A DNA stretch of 64,000 nt from Pseudaminobacter soli (ex Zhang et al. 2022) (GTDB taxonomy: Bacteria > Pseudomonadota > Alphaproteobacteria > Rhizobiales > Rhizobiaceae). Location: assembly GCF_014595955.1 (NCBI RefSeq), contig NZ_JABVCF010000002.1:1-64000 (forward strand), in the 5' to 3' direction. The translations under genes and the position numbers were made by a program. Position 1 is the stretch's first letter. Every line of letters begins with the position of its first letter. Of this stretch, positions 24,656 through 33,534 are shown in pieces. The notes beneath the pieces were generated by a model. That model saw only the letters and a program-made list of their open reading frames with translations, was not told the DNA's origin and made no database searches.

Positions 24656-25387
24656 TCATTGCGGGTGAGTGGCGACGCTGGCTCTCAGCGATTGAAACCG
24701 CTCCCATCCCTGCGCGCGCAGTTGGCAGGCGGGGCAGGTTCCGCAGCCAAAACCCCATTCGTGGTGGTGCTCGCGATCGCCATTGTAGCAGCTGTGGGTG
24801 TCTTCCCGGATCAGTTCGACAAGAGGCTGTCCCCCGAGGGTTTCCGCCAATGCCCAGGTCTGAGCCTTGTCGATCCACATGAGCGGCGTGTGGATGACGA
24901 AGCGCGCCTCCATTCCGAGATTGAGGGCGAGCTGCATCGCCTTGATCGTGTCGTCGCGGCAGTCGGGATAGCCGGAATAGTCGGTCTCGCACATGCCGGC
25001 GACCAGATGCTTTGCGCCGCGGCGATAGGCGAGGGCGCCGGCAAAGCCCAGGAACAGGAGATTCCGCCCGGGCACAAATGTGTTCGGCAACCCGTTTTCC
25101 TGCACCGCGATCTCGACGCTGCGTGTCAGTGCGGTGTCGCTGATCTGACCGAGCACCGTCAGATCGATCAAGTGATCTTCGCCGAGCTGGCCTTGCCAGT
25201 GCTGGAAGTCGCTGCGGATACGGTGCAGGATTCGCGGCCGGACCTCGATCTCGATCCGGTGCCGCTGGCCATAGTCGAAGCCGATCGTCTCCACGTGCTC
25301 GAACCTGGCGAGTGCCCAGGCCAGGCAGGTCGTCGAATCCTGTCCGCCCGAGAAGAGCACGAGCGCGGTCTGCGGGTCCTGTCGCAT
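24656..25387 (-). CDS. queC: 7-cyano-7-deazaguanine synthase
   Basis: A 243-residue QueC, which turns 7-carboxy-7-deazaguanine into preQ0 with ATP and ammonia. The PP-loop SGGQDSTT (residues 14-21) binds ATP. The zinc site is CGTCPAC (Cys215, 218, 221) with an upstream cysteine in HSCYNGD. It is the last gene of a queE-queD-queC operon, 3 nt after queD. Confidence 0.95.
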   Translation of the reverse strand: MRQDPQTALVLFSGGQDSTTCLAWALARFEHVETIGFDYGQRHRIEIEVRPRILHRIRSDFQHWQGQLGEDHLIDLTVLGQISDTALTRSVEIAVQENGLPNTFVPGRNLLFLGFAGALAYRRGAKHLVAGMCETDYSGYPDCRDDTIKAMQLALNLGMEARFVIHTPLMWIDKAQTWALAETLGGQPLVELIREDTHSCYNGDREHHHEWGFGCGTCPACQLRAQGWERFQSLRASVATHPQ

Positions 25388-25390
25388 CGC

Positions 25391-25744
25391 TCATCCCTCG
25401 TACTCGGCCCAGCACTGGGGCGTCTCATAGATCCTGACCGAGGCTAGTTGGGGCACGAACGGCTTCACCCGGTCAAAAATCCAGATCGCGATGTTCTCGG
25501 CGGTGGGGTTCTCGAGCCCTTCGATCTCGTTCAGACAATGATGGTCCAGCCGCTGCAGGATCGGGCCGAACGCGGCCTCTATTTCGAAGAAGTCGATGAC
25601 GAAGCCGGTCTGCGGATCGACAGGTGCTTCGAGGCAGAGTTCGACACGGTAGGAATGGCCGTGCATGCGGTAGCAGCGATGGGCTTCCGGGACGCGCGGG
25701 AGGCGGTGCGCCGCCTCGAAGGTGAATGCCTGCGTGATCTTCAT
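25391..25744 (-). CDS. queD: 6-carboxy-5,6,7,8-tetrahydropterin synthase
   Basis: A 117-residue QueD that makes 6-carboxytetrahydropterin from dihydroneopterin triphosphate. Zinc ligands are His13, His28 and His30 (in MHGHSY), and the catalytic cysteine is Cys24. The start is ATG 25744, which overlaps the queE stop by 4 nt; a much longer reading frame upstream overlaps queE and is not real. Confidence 0.94.
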   Translation of the reverse strand: MKITQAFTFEAAHRLPRVPEAHRCYRMHGHSYRVELCLEAPVDPQTGFVIDFFEIEAAFGPILQRLDHHCLNEIEGLENPTAENIAIWIFDRVKPFVPQLASVRIYETPQCWAEYEG

Positions 25745-26376
25745 GGGATCCCAAGAAACTTGTGGGTCTGAAGGCTGAGCCGCCAGCGCGGGTGGGCGAG
25801 GCAATAGGCTACGGCAGCGGCGGTGTTCGCCTCTCGCTCGGGCCCGTCCATCGGCTGGAGCAGCAGGTGCCTGAAGGCGAGGGCCTCGAAACGCTCGGGC
25901 TCCGCATCGGCCTGCGGAAAGACGAGCTTCAACTCGTCGCCGGCAGTGACCACGAGCGGGGCGCCGGCCTTCGGGCTGACGCATAGCCAGTCGATGCCGG
26001 CTGGCGGCACGACTGTCCCATTGGTCTCCGCGGCGACCTCGAAGCCCGCGCTGTGCAAGGCATCGACAAGGTCTTTGTCAACCTGCAGGAGCGGCTCGCC
26101 CCCTGTGAGCACGACGAATCGTTGCCCGACCGCTGAGCCCCGCCAGGCCTGCTCGATGGCTGACGCAAGATCCCTCGCGCTGTCAAAACGGCCGCCGCCC
26201 ACACCATCCATGCCGACAAAATCCGTATCGCAGAAGGTGCAGACGGCTGTCGCGCGATCAACCTCCCGCCCGGACCAGAGATTGCATCCGGCGAAGCGGC
26301 AGAACACCGCGGCGCGGCCGGCATTCCGTCCCTCGCCCTGCAGCGTGTAGAAGATCTCCTTGACCGCGTACGACAT
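25741..26376 (-). CDS. queE: 7-carboxy-7-deazaguanine synthase
   Basis: A 211-residue radical-SAM enzyme. The cluster motif is the unusual CX14CX2C form of QueE (Cys31, Cys46, Cys49), and [11 protein letters not shown] is the GGE motif for SAM. The start at 26376 fits the conserved [15 protein letters not shown]-terminus. It heads the queEDC operon; the 167-nt leader up to 26543 should hold the promoter. I looked for a preQ1 riboswitch there and could not recognise one. Confidence 0.95.
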   Translation of the reverse strand: MSYAVKEIFYTLQGEGRNAGRAAVFCRFAGCNLWSGREVDRATAVCTFCDTDFVGMDGVGGGRFDSARDLASAIEQAWRGSAVGQRFVVLTGGEPLLQVDKDLVDALHSAGFEVAAETNGTVVPPAGIDWLCVSPKAGAPLVVTAGDELKLVFPQADAEPERFEALAFRHLLLQPMDGPEREANTAAAVAYCLAHPRWRLSLQTHKFLGIP

Positions 26377-26543
26377 GGCTCGCGCCGCCCGATCGCCGGC
26401 GCGATATGTTCGGCCGGCTCCTGGATGCTGTGGCGGCTGTCCGATCAAATAGGGACGCGGCTGGCTTCGACCATATCCGTGCTCGCTCTTGCCCGGTGCA
26501 AGCATCAAGTTGAGTGACGTGGAGCTCGGAGCGGCAAGGATCC

Positions 26544-27218
26544 TCAGGCGCTTTCATAGCTTGTCGAGGCTCCGCCCCCCTCCTTCACATTCGAAGGGAT
26601 CACCAGCTCGGCCTCGGTCGCGGCAATCACCTGATCGACGGTCACTCCATCTGCCGTCTCGAGCAATGTCGCCCGTCCCTCCGGAAAACCGATCACCGCA
26701 AGCTCGGTAACGACCAGATCAACGGGGCGATCCGAGGTGAGCGGCAGCGAACACTCCCGGACGATCTTCGAGCGCCCCTTGGCCGCATGCTGCATGGCGA
26801 CGATGACGCGTCTAGCGCCGGTCACGAGATCCATCGCGCCACCCATGCCCGGAACCATCTTGCCCGGGATCATCCAGTTCGCCAGCCGCCCATTCTGGTC
26901 GACCTGGAGCCCGCCGAGAACCGTGAGGTCGAGATGGCCGCCTCGAATCAGGCCGAACGAAATCGCGCTGTCGAAGGCGCATGCGCCTGGCAGTGCGGTG
27001 ACGGGCTTGCCACCGGCATCGGTGAGCCACGCCAGCGCCATGCCGGGCTCGGGTACCGGTCCGGTGCCGATCAGGCCGTTCTCCGACTGGAAGAAGACAT
27101 GGATGCCTTCAGGAACGAAGTTCGCGACAAGTGTGGGAATGCCGATGCCAAGGTTCACCAGCATGCCGTCGCGGAGCTCGCGGGCGATGCGCCTGGCAAT
27201 AAGAGTCTGGGCGTCCAT
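26544..27218 (-). CDS. atoA: Acetate/acetoacetate CoA-transferase subunit B
   Basis: A 224-residue beta subunit of a family I CoA-transferase. The catalytic glutamate is Glu46 in QSENGLIG. Long stretches (VNLGIGIPTLVAN, LGGLQVD, GKMVPGMGGAMDLVTG) match E. coli AtoA. It lies 4 nt after atoD with an AAAGGGTAG site. With the neighbouring 3-hydroxybutyrate dehydrogenase it would activate acetoacetate to acetoacetyl-CoA. ScoB-type succinyl-CoA transferase is the alternative name. Confidence 0.85.
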   Translation of the reverse strand: MDAQTLIARRIARELRDGMLVNLGIGIPTLVANFVPEGIHVFFQSENGLIGTGPVPEPGMALAWLTDAGGKPVTALPGACAFDSAISFGLIRGGHLDLTVLGGLQVDQNGRLANWMIPGKMVPGMGGAMDLVTGARRVIVAMQHAAKGRSKIVRECSLPLTSDRPVDLVVTELAVIGFPEGRATLLETADGVTVDQVIAATEAELVIPSNVKEGGGASTSYESA

Positions 27219-27222
27219 GGCT

Positions 27223-27870
27223 CTACCCTTTCGTGACGAGGTAATCGACGAGCGGCGCCGGCGTCACGACGTGATCCGGCGCGATGAGCCCGACCGGGAC
27301 TATGTTCTCCGTCTGGACCAGCACCGTTTCCGCGGCCATCGCCATCAGCGGATTGAAATTGCGCGCCGTCAGCACGTAGCTGAGATTGCCCAGGTAATCG
27401 GCGATGAAAGCGTGCACGAGCGCGAAGTCGGCGCGAAGCGCGGTCTCGAGCAGGTAGTCGCGCCCGTCCACCTCGATCCTGCGCTTGCCCTCCTCGACCA
27501 CGGTGCCCACGCCGGTGGGCGTGAGTATGCCACCGAGCCCGGAGCCGCCCGCCCGGATGCGCTCGGTGAGCGTCCCCTGCGGGACGAGATCGACCTTCAG
27601 CTCCCCGGCGATCATCTGCTGCTGCGTTTCCGGGTTCAGTCCGATGTGGCTGACGATCAGGTGCCGGACCAGCCTGGCGGATATGAGCTTGCCGATCCCG
27701 ATGCCGGGAGATGCGGTGTCATTGGCAATGACAGTCAGATCGCTTTTTTGCTGCCGCACGAGTTCATCGATCAGCGGCTCGGGCGTGCCCACGCCCATGA
27801 AGCCGCCGATCATCAGGCTCGACCCGGCGGGGATCATTGCGACGGCGTTCGTGAGAGAAATTGTCTTCAT
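27223..27870 (-). CDS. atoD: Acetate/acetoacetate CoA-transferase subunit A
   Basis: A 215-residue alpha subunit. GGFMGVGTPEPLIDEL, HIGLNPETQQQM, and GGILTPTGVGTVVEEGK closely follow E. coli AtoD. ATG 27870 has a GAGGAG site 8 nt upstream, and overlaps nothing; an upstream in-frame ATG adds five residues. It starts 11 nt after the 3-hydroxybutyrate dehydrogenase stop, so bdh-atoD-atoA form one leftward operon for ketone-body or PHB-monomer use. Confidence 0.87.
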   Translation of the reverse strand: MKTISLTNAVAMIPAGSSLMIGGFMGVGTPEPLIDELVRQQKSDLTVIANDTASPGIGIGKLISARLVRHLIVSHIGLNPETQQQMIAGELKVDLVPQGTLTERIRAGGSGLGGILTPTGVGTVVEEGKRRIEVDGRDYLLETALRADFALVHAFIADYLGNLSYVLTARNFNPLMAMAAETVLVQTENIVPVGLIAPDHVVTPAPLVDYLVTKG

Positions 27871-27881
27871 CGCTCGTCTCC

Positions 27882-28712
27882 TCACTGAGCGGTCCAGCCG
27901 CCGTCGACCGGTATCGCCGTGCCGCGTATTTGCGCCGCGGCATCAGAGCAGAGGAATACGGCCAGCGCGCCGATCTGTGCTGGGGTCGCGAACTCGAGAG
28001 ATGGCTGCTTCTCGCCAAGCAGTTCCTCAGTCGCCGCCGCCCTGCTCAGGCCTTGCCGATTGGCGATATCGTCGATCTGCTTCTCGACCAGGGGGGTCAG
28101 GACCCAGCCCGGGCAGATCGCATTGCAGGTCACCGGGGTTGTGGCGGTCTCGAGCGCAACGACCTTGGTGAGCCCAAGCAGTCCATGCTTGGCCGCGACG
28201 TAAGCCGCCTTGTGCACCGACGCGACGAGCCCATGTGCGGACGCGATATTGATGATGCGCCCCCACCCGCGTCTTTTCATCTGCGGCAGGACCGCCCGGA
28301 TCGCCCAGAAGGCGGCGGAGAGATTGATGGCGAGGATCGCGTCCCAGCGGTCGAGCGGGAACTCCTCAACCGGCGCGGTGTATTGGATGCCGGCATTGTT
28401 GACGAGGATGTCGACGCTTCCGAGTTCTCGCGTCGCCTGCGCGATCATCGCGTCTACTTCGGCCTGCTTCGACATATCGGCCGCGCTGTAGGAGACGCGT
28501 ACTCCATGGGTCTCGGCCAGAGATGTGCGGAGCTTGTCGATTTCGGCAGCATCGCCGAACCCGTTCAGCATCACGTCGGCGCCGTGAGTAGCGAGCGCCT
28601 CGGCGATGCCGAGACCAATGCCGCTGGTCGATCCGGTCACTATGGCGCATCTGCCCTTCAGCATGCCGGACGATGACAGCGGGGCAGCCATGCTGGAAGC
28701 GGAGATGCTCAT
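27882..28712 (-). CDS. bdhA: 3-hydroxybutyrate dehydrogenase (SDR family)
   Basis: A 276-residue short-chain dehydrogenase oxidising 3-hydroxybutyrate to acetoacetate with NAD+. Signatures: TGSTSGIGLGIAEAL (NAD loop), VNNAGIQ, catalytic Ser in INIASAHGLV and YVAAKHG (Tyr/Lys). The family is usually about 260 residues, starting at MLKGRCAIVTG (28664), but only the ATG at 28712 has a good AAGGAG site, so I use it. It heads the operon with atoD and atoA. Confidence 0.88.
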   Translation of the reverse strand: MSISASSMAAPLSSSGMLKGRCAIVTGSTSGIGLGIAEALATHGADVMLNGFGDAAEIDKLRTSLAETHGVRVSYSAADMSKQAEVDAMIAQATRELGSVDILVNNAGIQYTAPVEEFPLDRWDAILAINLSAAFWAIRAVLPQMKRRGWGRIINIASAHGLVASVHKAAYVAAKHGLLGLTKVVALETATTPVTCNAICPGWVLTPLVEKQIDDIANRQGLSRAAATEELLGEKQPSLEFATPAQIGALAVFLCSDAAAQIRGTAIPVDGGWTAQ

Positions 28713-29345
28713 GCACCTTCTCCTTCAGGATGAGCAAAACAGCCCTCTCGGAGATGATGTATGCCGCCGACCTATTCGCCAGTTTCTGCCGCCTGGCCTG
28801 TCGATTGCCGAGCCGATGTCTTTCGTCTCGGGGGCGGTACCAGCTGTAAACCCCAGCCTTGCGCCCGAAATGCTAGGTCATGATCAAACTATGTTACGTT
28901 GCCGCAGGCTTGTCCAGCACGTCCAGCGAGCATGAGGGCTTGTTCTGGGAGCCGTAGCGATACTGGCGGGGAGGATGTAGTATTGAAATGATCATGCATC
29001 GTGAGGTTTAAGCTGGCCACATGATGCGAGGTCTGCTCGCCCGGGAGGGTGAGACCATGACCGTTGCTTCTACATCCTGGTTCCATGTCGGGCCGACAAT
29101 ACGCCGAGCGCGGTCTGGTCGGCCACTGGGCGACCGAACCTGGATCCCGGATACCGGCTCAATCCATCTTCCTCGCGGCCTCTGGCCGTCTAACAGGTGC
29201 TGCGCGCCGTCGACGGCATCGCAGGCACGCTTTGGTGCGAACTCCGCGAACGAGCTATCCGGCCGGGAACGACGAACCGGGGCGAGCCGGCTCCCGAGAA
29301 ATGCGGAACGGGTTCAAGCGACCGACACATAGAAAGGAAGCGCAG
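28713..29345. other. Long divergent intergenic region between bdhA and glnA
   Basis: 633 nt with no convincing gene. It should contain the promoters of both flanking genes. An imperfect inverted repeat (GCATCGTG near 28994, CACATGATGC near 29018) lies mid-region. An ATG at 29057 has a strong GGGAGGGTGAG site and an open frame of 91 codons ending 13 nt before glnA, but its codon use and Arg/Ser/Pro-rich translation look non-coding. I could not find a clear sigma-54 (GG-N10-GC) pair. Confidence 0.5.
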
Positions 29346-30767
29346 ATGGCCTACACCTTTGCCAATCCGGACGATGTGCTCAAGGCGATCAAGGACGACA
29401 AGATCGAGATGATCGATCTGCGGTTCGTGGACCTTCCCGGCACCTGGCAGCATTTTTCCGTCCCGCCGCAGGCCATCGCAGCCGACAGCTTCAGCGACGG
29501 CGTCGGGTTCGACGGTTCCTCCATCCGCGGTTTTCAGGAGATCCAGGAAAGCGACATGCTCGTCGTGCCCGACCCGGCCACGGCGTTTCTCGATCCGTTC
29601 ACCGAGGCGCCCACACTCGTCCTCATCTGCAACATAATGGACCCGATTACCGGTCAGCCCTACAGCCGCGATGCCCGCCACATCGCCCAGAAGGCGGAGA
29701 CGCATCTCAGGGCCTCGGGGATCGGCGATGTCGCCTATTTCGGCCCCGAGCTCGAATTCTTCGTCTTCGACGAGGTCCACTACGACCAGGGCACCAACTA
29801 CGCCTATTTCGACATCGAGGCAGCCGAGGCCAACTGGAGCGGGCGGGGCGGATCCGGCCTCGGGCACAAGCTGCGTCCCAAGGAGGGGTATTTCCCCGTG
29901 CCACCGGCAGACACCTTGCAGGACGCCCGAACCGAGATGGTCACCCTCCTAGAGCAGATCGGGATTCCGGTGGAGGCGCATCACCACGAGGTTGCGACGG
30001 GCGGCCAGGGCGAGATCGACATGCGTTTTGCGCCGCTGACGCGCATGGCCGACGATGTGATGATCTACAAATACGTGGTGAAGAACGTCGCGCGCCGCCG
30101 CGGCATGACGGCCACCTTCATGCCGAAGCCGCTGTTCGGCGACAACGGCTCGGGCATGCACGTCCACCAGAGCATCTGGCAGAGCGATCGCCCGCTCTTC
30201 GCCGGCGACGGCTATGCGGGCTCGAGCGAAGCGATGCGCTACTACATCGGCGGGCTGCTGAAGCACGCGCCGGCGCTGCTCGGCATCTGCGCACCGACCG
30301 TCAACTCCTACCGACGGCTCGTGCCCGGCTTCGAGGCGCCGGTCAATCTGGGCTACTCGCGGCGCAACCGCTCAGCGGCCGTCCGGATCCCCATGTACTC
30401 GCCCGATCCAAAATCGAAGCGCGTGGAATTCCGCTGCCCTGATCCCTCCTGCAACCCCTACCTGGCCTTCGCGGCGATGTTGATGGCCGGGCTGGACGGC
30501 ATCCGCAGCCATCTCGATCCGGGAGAGCCAATCGACAAGAACCTTTACGACCTGCCGCCGGTGCAGCGTGCGCAGATCCCGTCGACGCCGGGCTCGCTCG
30601 AGGAGGCTCTGAATGCGCTGGAGTCGGACGGCAAATTCCTCGGCATCGACGAGGTGTTCACGCACGACGTCCTCGAGACCTACTTGAGCTACAAGCGTGT
30701 GCACGAGATTGAAGAGATCCGCATACGGCCGCATCCTTACGAGTTCGTGCTCTACTATGATGCCTAG
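29346..30767 (+). CDS. glnA: Glutamine synthetase, type I
   Basis: A 473-residue GSI. Beta-grasp motif DGSSIRGFQ near residue 60, metal and substrate motifs [11 protein letters not shown] and GNGSGMHVH-like [14 protein letters not shown] loop and [12 protein letters not shown]. The adenylylation site KNLYDLPP is present, so the enzyme can be switched off by GlnE as in the GSI-beta class. ATG 29346 has an AAGGAAG site. There is no glnB next door, unlike the usual glnB-glnA pair of rhizobia, so this may be a second copy. Confidence 0.93.
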   Translation: MAYTFANPDDVLKAIKDDKIEMIDLRFVDLPGTWQHFSVPPQAIAADSFSDGVGFDGSSIRGFQEIQESDMLVVPDPATAFLDPFTEAPTLVLICNIMDPITGQPYSRDARHIAQKAETHLRASGIGDVAYFGPELEFFVFDEVHYDQGTNYAYFDIEAAEANWSGRGGSGLGHKLRPKEGYFPVPPADTLQDARTEMVTLLEQIGIPVEAHHHEVATGGQGEIDMRFAPLTRMADDVMIYKYVVKNVARRRGMTATFMPKPLFGDNGSGMHVHQSIWQSDRPLFAGDGYAGSSEAMRYYIGGLLKHAPALLGICAPTVNSYRRLVPGFEAPVNLGYSRRNRSAAVRIPMYSPDPKSKRVEFRCPDPSCNPYLAFAAMLMAGLDGIRSHLDPGEPIDKNLYDLPPVQRAQIPSTPGSLEEALNALESDGKFLGIDEVFTHDVLETYLSYKRVHEIEEIRIRPHPYEFVLYYDA

Positions 30768-30777
30768 AGCCTCGAGC

Positions 30778-31039
30778 TTCAGGTGCGTCCTTCGAGGCTC
30801 GCCCACGTAAGCAGGCAAAACACCGGAAGCACCGTGCGGGCGAGCACCTCAGGATGAGGACGCCGTACCTGCAAATGCCACCTGCAAAGGCGGCGCAGAT
30901 TATCGCCGCCTGCTGCTGCGCACAGACTTCTGCGATTGGCGCCGCAACACCTACGGTCCTCATCCTGAGGTGCGAGCCCGCAGGGAGTCGGAAGGGAGGA
31001 ATTGACCTCGGCGGGCGAGCCTCGAAGGACGCACCTGAA
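30778..31039. repeat. Nested palindromic repeat downstream of glnA
   Basis: A perfect 27-bp inverted repeat (30778-30804 against 31013-31039; arms begin TTCAGGTGCGTCC and end GGACGCACCTGAA) encloses a second, near-perfect 24-bp pair (30838-30861 against 30956-30979). The enclosed 94 nt has a further GC-rich hairpin near GCGGCG...CGCCGC. It fills the 324-nt gap between glnA and the YbaK gene, which converge here, and could fold as one long RNA stem from either strand. Dispersed repeat, not a gene. Confidence 0.85.
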
Positions 31040-31091
31040 CCAAGCGGGCGCAGATCCCCCTTCGCGCCGGCGGTGAAAATGCTGCGACCGG

Positions 31092-31565
31092 TCAGAACGC
31101 CGGGTGGCTGATGCGGGCGCGGACCGCGTCCTTGGTCAGGTCCCGGAAGGCGTTTCCGCTGACATGCACCAGCGTTTTGTGGTCGCCGCCTTCGAAATAA
31201 ATCTCCGCGGCGTCGCCCAGGCTTTCCTCGAGGACCACCGGCACGTTGTAGGCAGCTCCGATCGGCGGAATGGCGCCGACATCGCAGTCGTCGAACAGCA
31301 CGGCGGTCTCGTCTTCCGTGGCAAGACCGAGCCGTTTGTCCATGACCGCCTGCAAGGTGCCGAGTTCGACCCGATACGTGCTTGGGACGACAGCCAGCGC
31401 GTAGCCGAGTTCGTGGTGGACGAGTACCGACTTGGCCATATTGCTGCCCGGCACATGCGCGGCGACGGCGGACTGCCTGCTGGTGGCTGTGCGGTGGTGC
31501 GGAACGGTTTCGTAGGAAACCCCTTCGCCCTCGATATAGGTCTTGAGTTTGGGTGCGATCGTCAT
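31092..31565 (-). CDS. YbaK/ProX-family aminoacyl-tRNA deacylase-like protein
   Basis: A 157-residue single-domain YbaK/INS-like protein. Relatives hydrolyse mischarged tRNA (Cys- or Ala-tRNAPro). The conserved AKSVLVHHE (Lys of the active site) and the C-terminal GGDHKTLVHVSGNAF are visible. ATG 31565 with an AGAAGGGA site is preferred to one 36 nt upstream. It lies alone between the palindromic repeat and the oxidase operon; editing activity is a family-level prediction. Confidence 0.82.
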   Translation of the reverse strand: MTIAPKLKTYIEGEGVSYETVPHHRTATSRQSAVAAHVPGSNMAKSVLVHHELGYALAVVPSTYRVELGTLQAVMDKRLGLATEDETAVLFDDCDVGAIPPIGAAYNVPVVLEESLGDAAEIYFEGGDHKTLVHVSGNAFRDLTKDAVRARISHPAF

Positions 31566-31707
31566 CTGAGGCGTCCCTTCTGCACATGGTGGGTGACGCA
31601 TAACGAGACCGCGATTCTCGCCCCGACGGTTACGGTGTCAACCGAAATGGCGCGCCCGGCCAGTCCTACCAAGCGAAGATAGCACTGGCCGAGCCCCGTG
31701 GGACAAC

Positions 31708-32088
31708 TCACGAGCCGGCGAAGAAAGTCAGCCGGGTCCAGAGCGTATGGTCGGACTCCAGCACCATGATCGCCACGAAGACGAGCACCAGCACCGGCGG
31801 CACGATGATCGCATAGGCGAGCGCGAGCCGCTCCCAGGCCATGTGCATGAAGACGGCGACGATCAGGCCGGCCTTCAGCATCATGAAGGCTATGATCAGC
31901 GACCAGCGGAGATATCCCTGCAGGCCGAAATAGTCGACCAGATAGGAGCCGGTGCTGAGGACGAACAGCCATCCCCAAACAACTAGGTACAGCTTGATCG
32001 GCTGCGCCTGGTGGGTGTCCGCCGGCACCGCCAGCGCGGCCCGTGCATCTGGCGAGTGCCCGTGATCCTGTAGGACTGCTTCAGCCAT
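31708..32088 (-). CDS. Cytochrome oxidase subunit IV-like membrane protein
   Basis: A 126-residue protein with three membrane segments (LYLVVWGWLFVLSTGSYLV, WSLIIAFMMLKAGLIVAVFM, IVPPVLVLVFVAIMVLE) matching bacterial COX4/CtaF-type subunits. The MHMAWE motif after helix 2 is typical. It is the last gene of the oxidase operon, 9 nt after the second subunit III gene. It probably stabilises the oxidase and binds no cofactor. Confidence 0.87.
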   Translation of the reverse strand: MAEAVLQDHGHSPDARAALAVPADTHQAQPIKLYLVVWGWLFVLSTGSYLVDYFGLQGYLRWSLIIAFMMLKAGLIVAVFMHMAWERLALAYAIIVPPVLVLVFVAIMVLESDHTLWTRLTFFAGS

Positions 32089-32097
32089 ATCTGCCTC

Positions 32098-32820
32098 TCA
32101 CCAAAGATAGAAGAAGGCGAAGATGAACACCCAGACGAGATCGACGAAGTGCCAGTAGAGTCCCATGATCTCGACATTCTCGTAGCTGCCCCTTCGGCTG
32201 GTGAAGAAGCCGCGCCGTCCGACGTCATAGTCGCCGCGCAAGACCTTGCGCGCGATGATGATCAGGAAAATCACGCCGATCGTGACATGGGTGCCGTGGA
32301 AGCCGGTGATCATGAAGAAGGACGAGCCGAACTGCTCCGCGCCCCAGGGATTGCCCCAGGGCCGCACGCCCTCCCGGATCAGCTTGGTCCACTCGAAGGC
32401 CTGCATGCCCACGAAGGTCGCGCCGAGGACGGCGGTGAGCAGCATCAGGATGGCGGTCTTCCTGCGGGCGTGCCGGTAGCCGAAATTCACCGCCATCGCC
32501 ATGGTGCCGCTCGAGGAGATCAGCACGAAGGTCATGATGGCGATGAGGATCAGCGGGATGTCGGAGCCGCCGATTTGCAGCGCGAAGACCTCGCTCGGAT
32601 TGGGCCAGGGCACGGTCGTCGACATGCGTGCCGTCATGTAGGATAGGAGGAAGCAGCCGAAGATGAAGGTGTCGCTGAGCAGGAAGATCCACATCATGGC
32701 CTTCCCCCACGACACGTTCTTGAAGGCGCGCTGGTCGGACGACCAGTCGGCGGCTATGCCGCGCCAGCCTTGGGGCCGGGCCTGCGCCATGTGCGTGTTC
32801 GTGAGCGTCGTCTCGGCCAT
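32098..32820 (-). CDS. coxP: Heme-copper oxidase subunit III (CoxP-like)
   Basis: A 240-residue subunit III with about six to seven membrane helices (KAMMWIFLLSDTFIFGCFLL, DIPLILIAIMTFVLISSS, SSFFMITGFHGTHVTIGVIF, VDLVWVFIFAFFYLW at the end). FHGTHV and LYWHFVDLVW are typical subunit III motifs. It has no cofactor. It is the second of two subunit III genes in tandem, as in the Bradyrhizobium coxMNOP operon, where both CoxO and CoxP resemble subunit III. Confidence 0.85.
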   Translation of the reverse strand: MAETTLTNTHMAQARPQGWRGIAADWSSDQRAFKNVSWGKAMMWIFLLSDTFIFGCFLLSYMTARMSTTVPWPNPSEVFALQIGGSDIPLILIAIMTFVLISSSGTMAMAVNFGYRHARRKTAILMLLTAVLGATFVGMQAFEWTKLIREGVRPWGNPWGAEQFGSSFFMITGFHGTHVTIGVIFLIIIARKVLRGDYDVGRRGFFTSRRGSYENVEIMGLYWHFVDLVWVFIFAFFYLW

Positions 32821-32832
32821 GCGGTTGATCCT

Positions 32833-33534
32833 TCAGTTCAAGAGCCCTCGGCAGATCTCCAGGAAATCACCCGCCCAGCCCGCAAGCAGCACGAGGAGGC
32901 CGAGCCACACGAGGAGCAGGAAGTGCCAGTACATGGCGCAGAGCTCCACGCCGAGGCGGACCCGTTCCGTCTTCGGCTCCTCCCAGGCCCGGATGGTCGT
33001 CCTGCCCAGTCCGAACAGGCCGCCGAGAATGTGCAGCCCGTGCATGCCGGTGAGCAGGTAGAAGAAGCTGTTGGCCGGGTTCGTGCTGAGGAAGAAGCCA
33101 GCGGCCACGAGTTCGCGGCACACCACCACCTGTCCGAACAGGAAGGCTAGGGCAGTCAACCCGCCGGTGACGAGCGCGAGGCGAACCGTCTCCATGCTGC
33201 CTTTGCGCGCCGCGAGCACCGCAAAATGGAGCGCGATGCTGCTGAGCGCCAGCAGGCCCGTGTTGAGCCACAGAAGTTGCGGCAGCGGCAGCGCCTGCCA
33301 GTCCGGCAGTTGCATGCGCATCACATAGGCGCTGGTCAGCAGCGCGAAGAGGCAGCCGACGACGGCGAGGAAGACGGCCAGGCCGATCTTGGCCGACGGC
33401 AGGCTGGTGCCGGTGTCGAAGGACGGGCCGATCACTCCCTCTTCCAGCCATGGCTTCGACATCAGCCGCTGCTGCGACAGCCACCAGCCGGCGATGCCGG
33501 CGATCACGGTAAGGAAGATGACGATGACGCTCAT
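32833..33534 (-). CDS. coxO: Second heme-copper oxidase subunit III (CoxO-like)
   Basis: A 233-residue membrane protein with an N-terminal single helix (VIVIFLTVIAGIAGWWLS), then five to six helices. NSFFYLLTGMHGLHILGGLFGL and MYWHFLLLVWLGLLVLL are subunit III motifs. Its ATG overlaps the subunit I stop by 4 nt, so it is translationally coupled. It is clearly diverged from coxP next door, so the two are not a recent duplication. Confidence 0.83.
   Translation of the reverse strand: MSVIVIFLTVIAGIAGWWLSQQRLMSKPWLEEGVIGPSFDTGTSLPSAKIGLAVFLAVVGCLFALLTSAYVMRMQLPDWQALPLPQLLWLNTGLLALSSIALHFAVLAARKGSMETVRLALVTGGLTALAFLFGQVVVCRELVAAGFFLSTNPANSFFYLLTGMHGLHILGGLFGLGRTTIRAWEEPKTERVRLGVELCAMYWHFLLLVWLGLLVLLAGWAGDFLEICRGLLN

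Noticed and set aside
25745-25984. 80-residue N-terminal extension of queD
   Set aside because: It lies inside queE in another frame and is Arg/Ala-rich; the conserved QueD start is 25744.
26377-26543. preQ1 riboswitch upstream of queE
   Set aside because: I could not find the conserved core or an A-rich tail near the ribosome binding site; an operon promoter is enough.
29057-29332. 91-codon gene upstream of glnA
   Set aside because: Good start site, but composition and codon pattern look non-coding; kept only as a low-interest finding.
28713-29345. Sigma-54 promoter for glnA
   Set aside because: A GGCACG near 29228 resembles the -24 element, but no GC element stands at the right distance.
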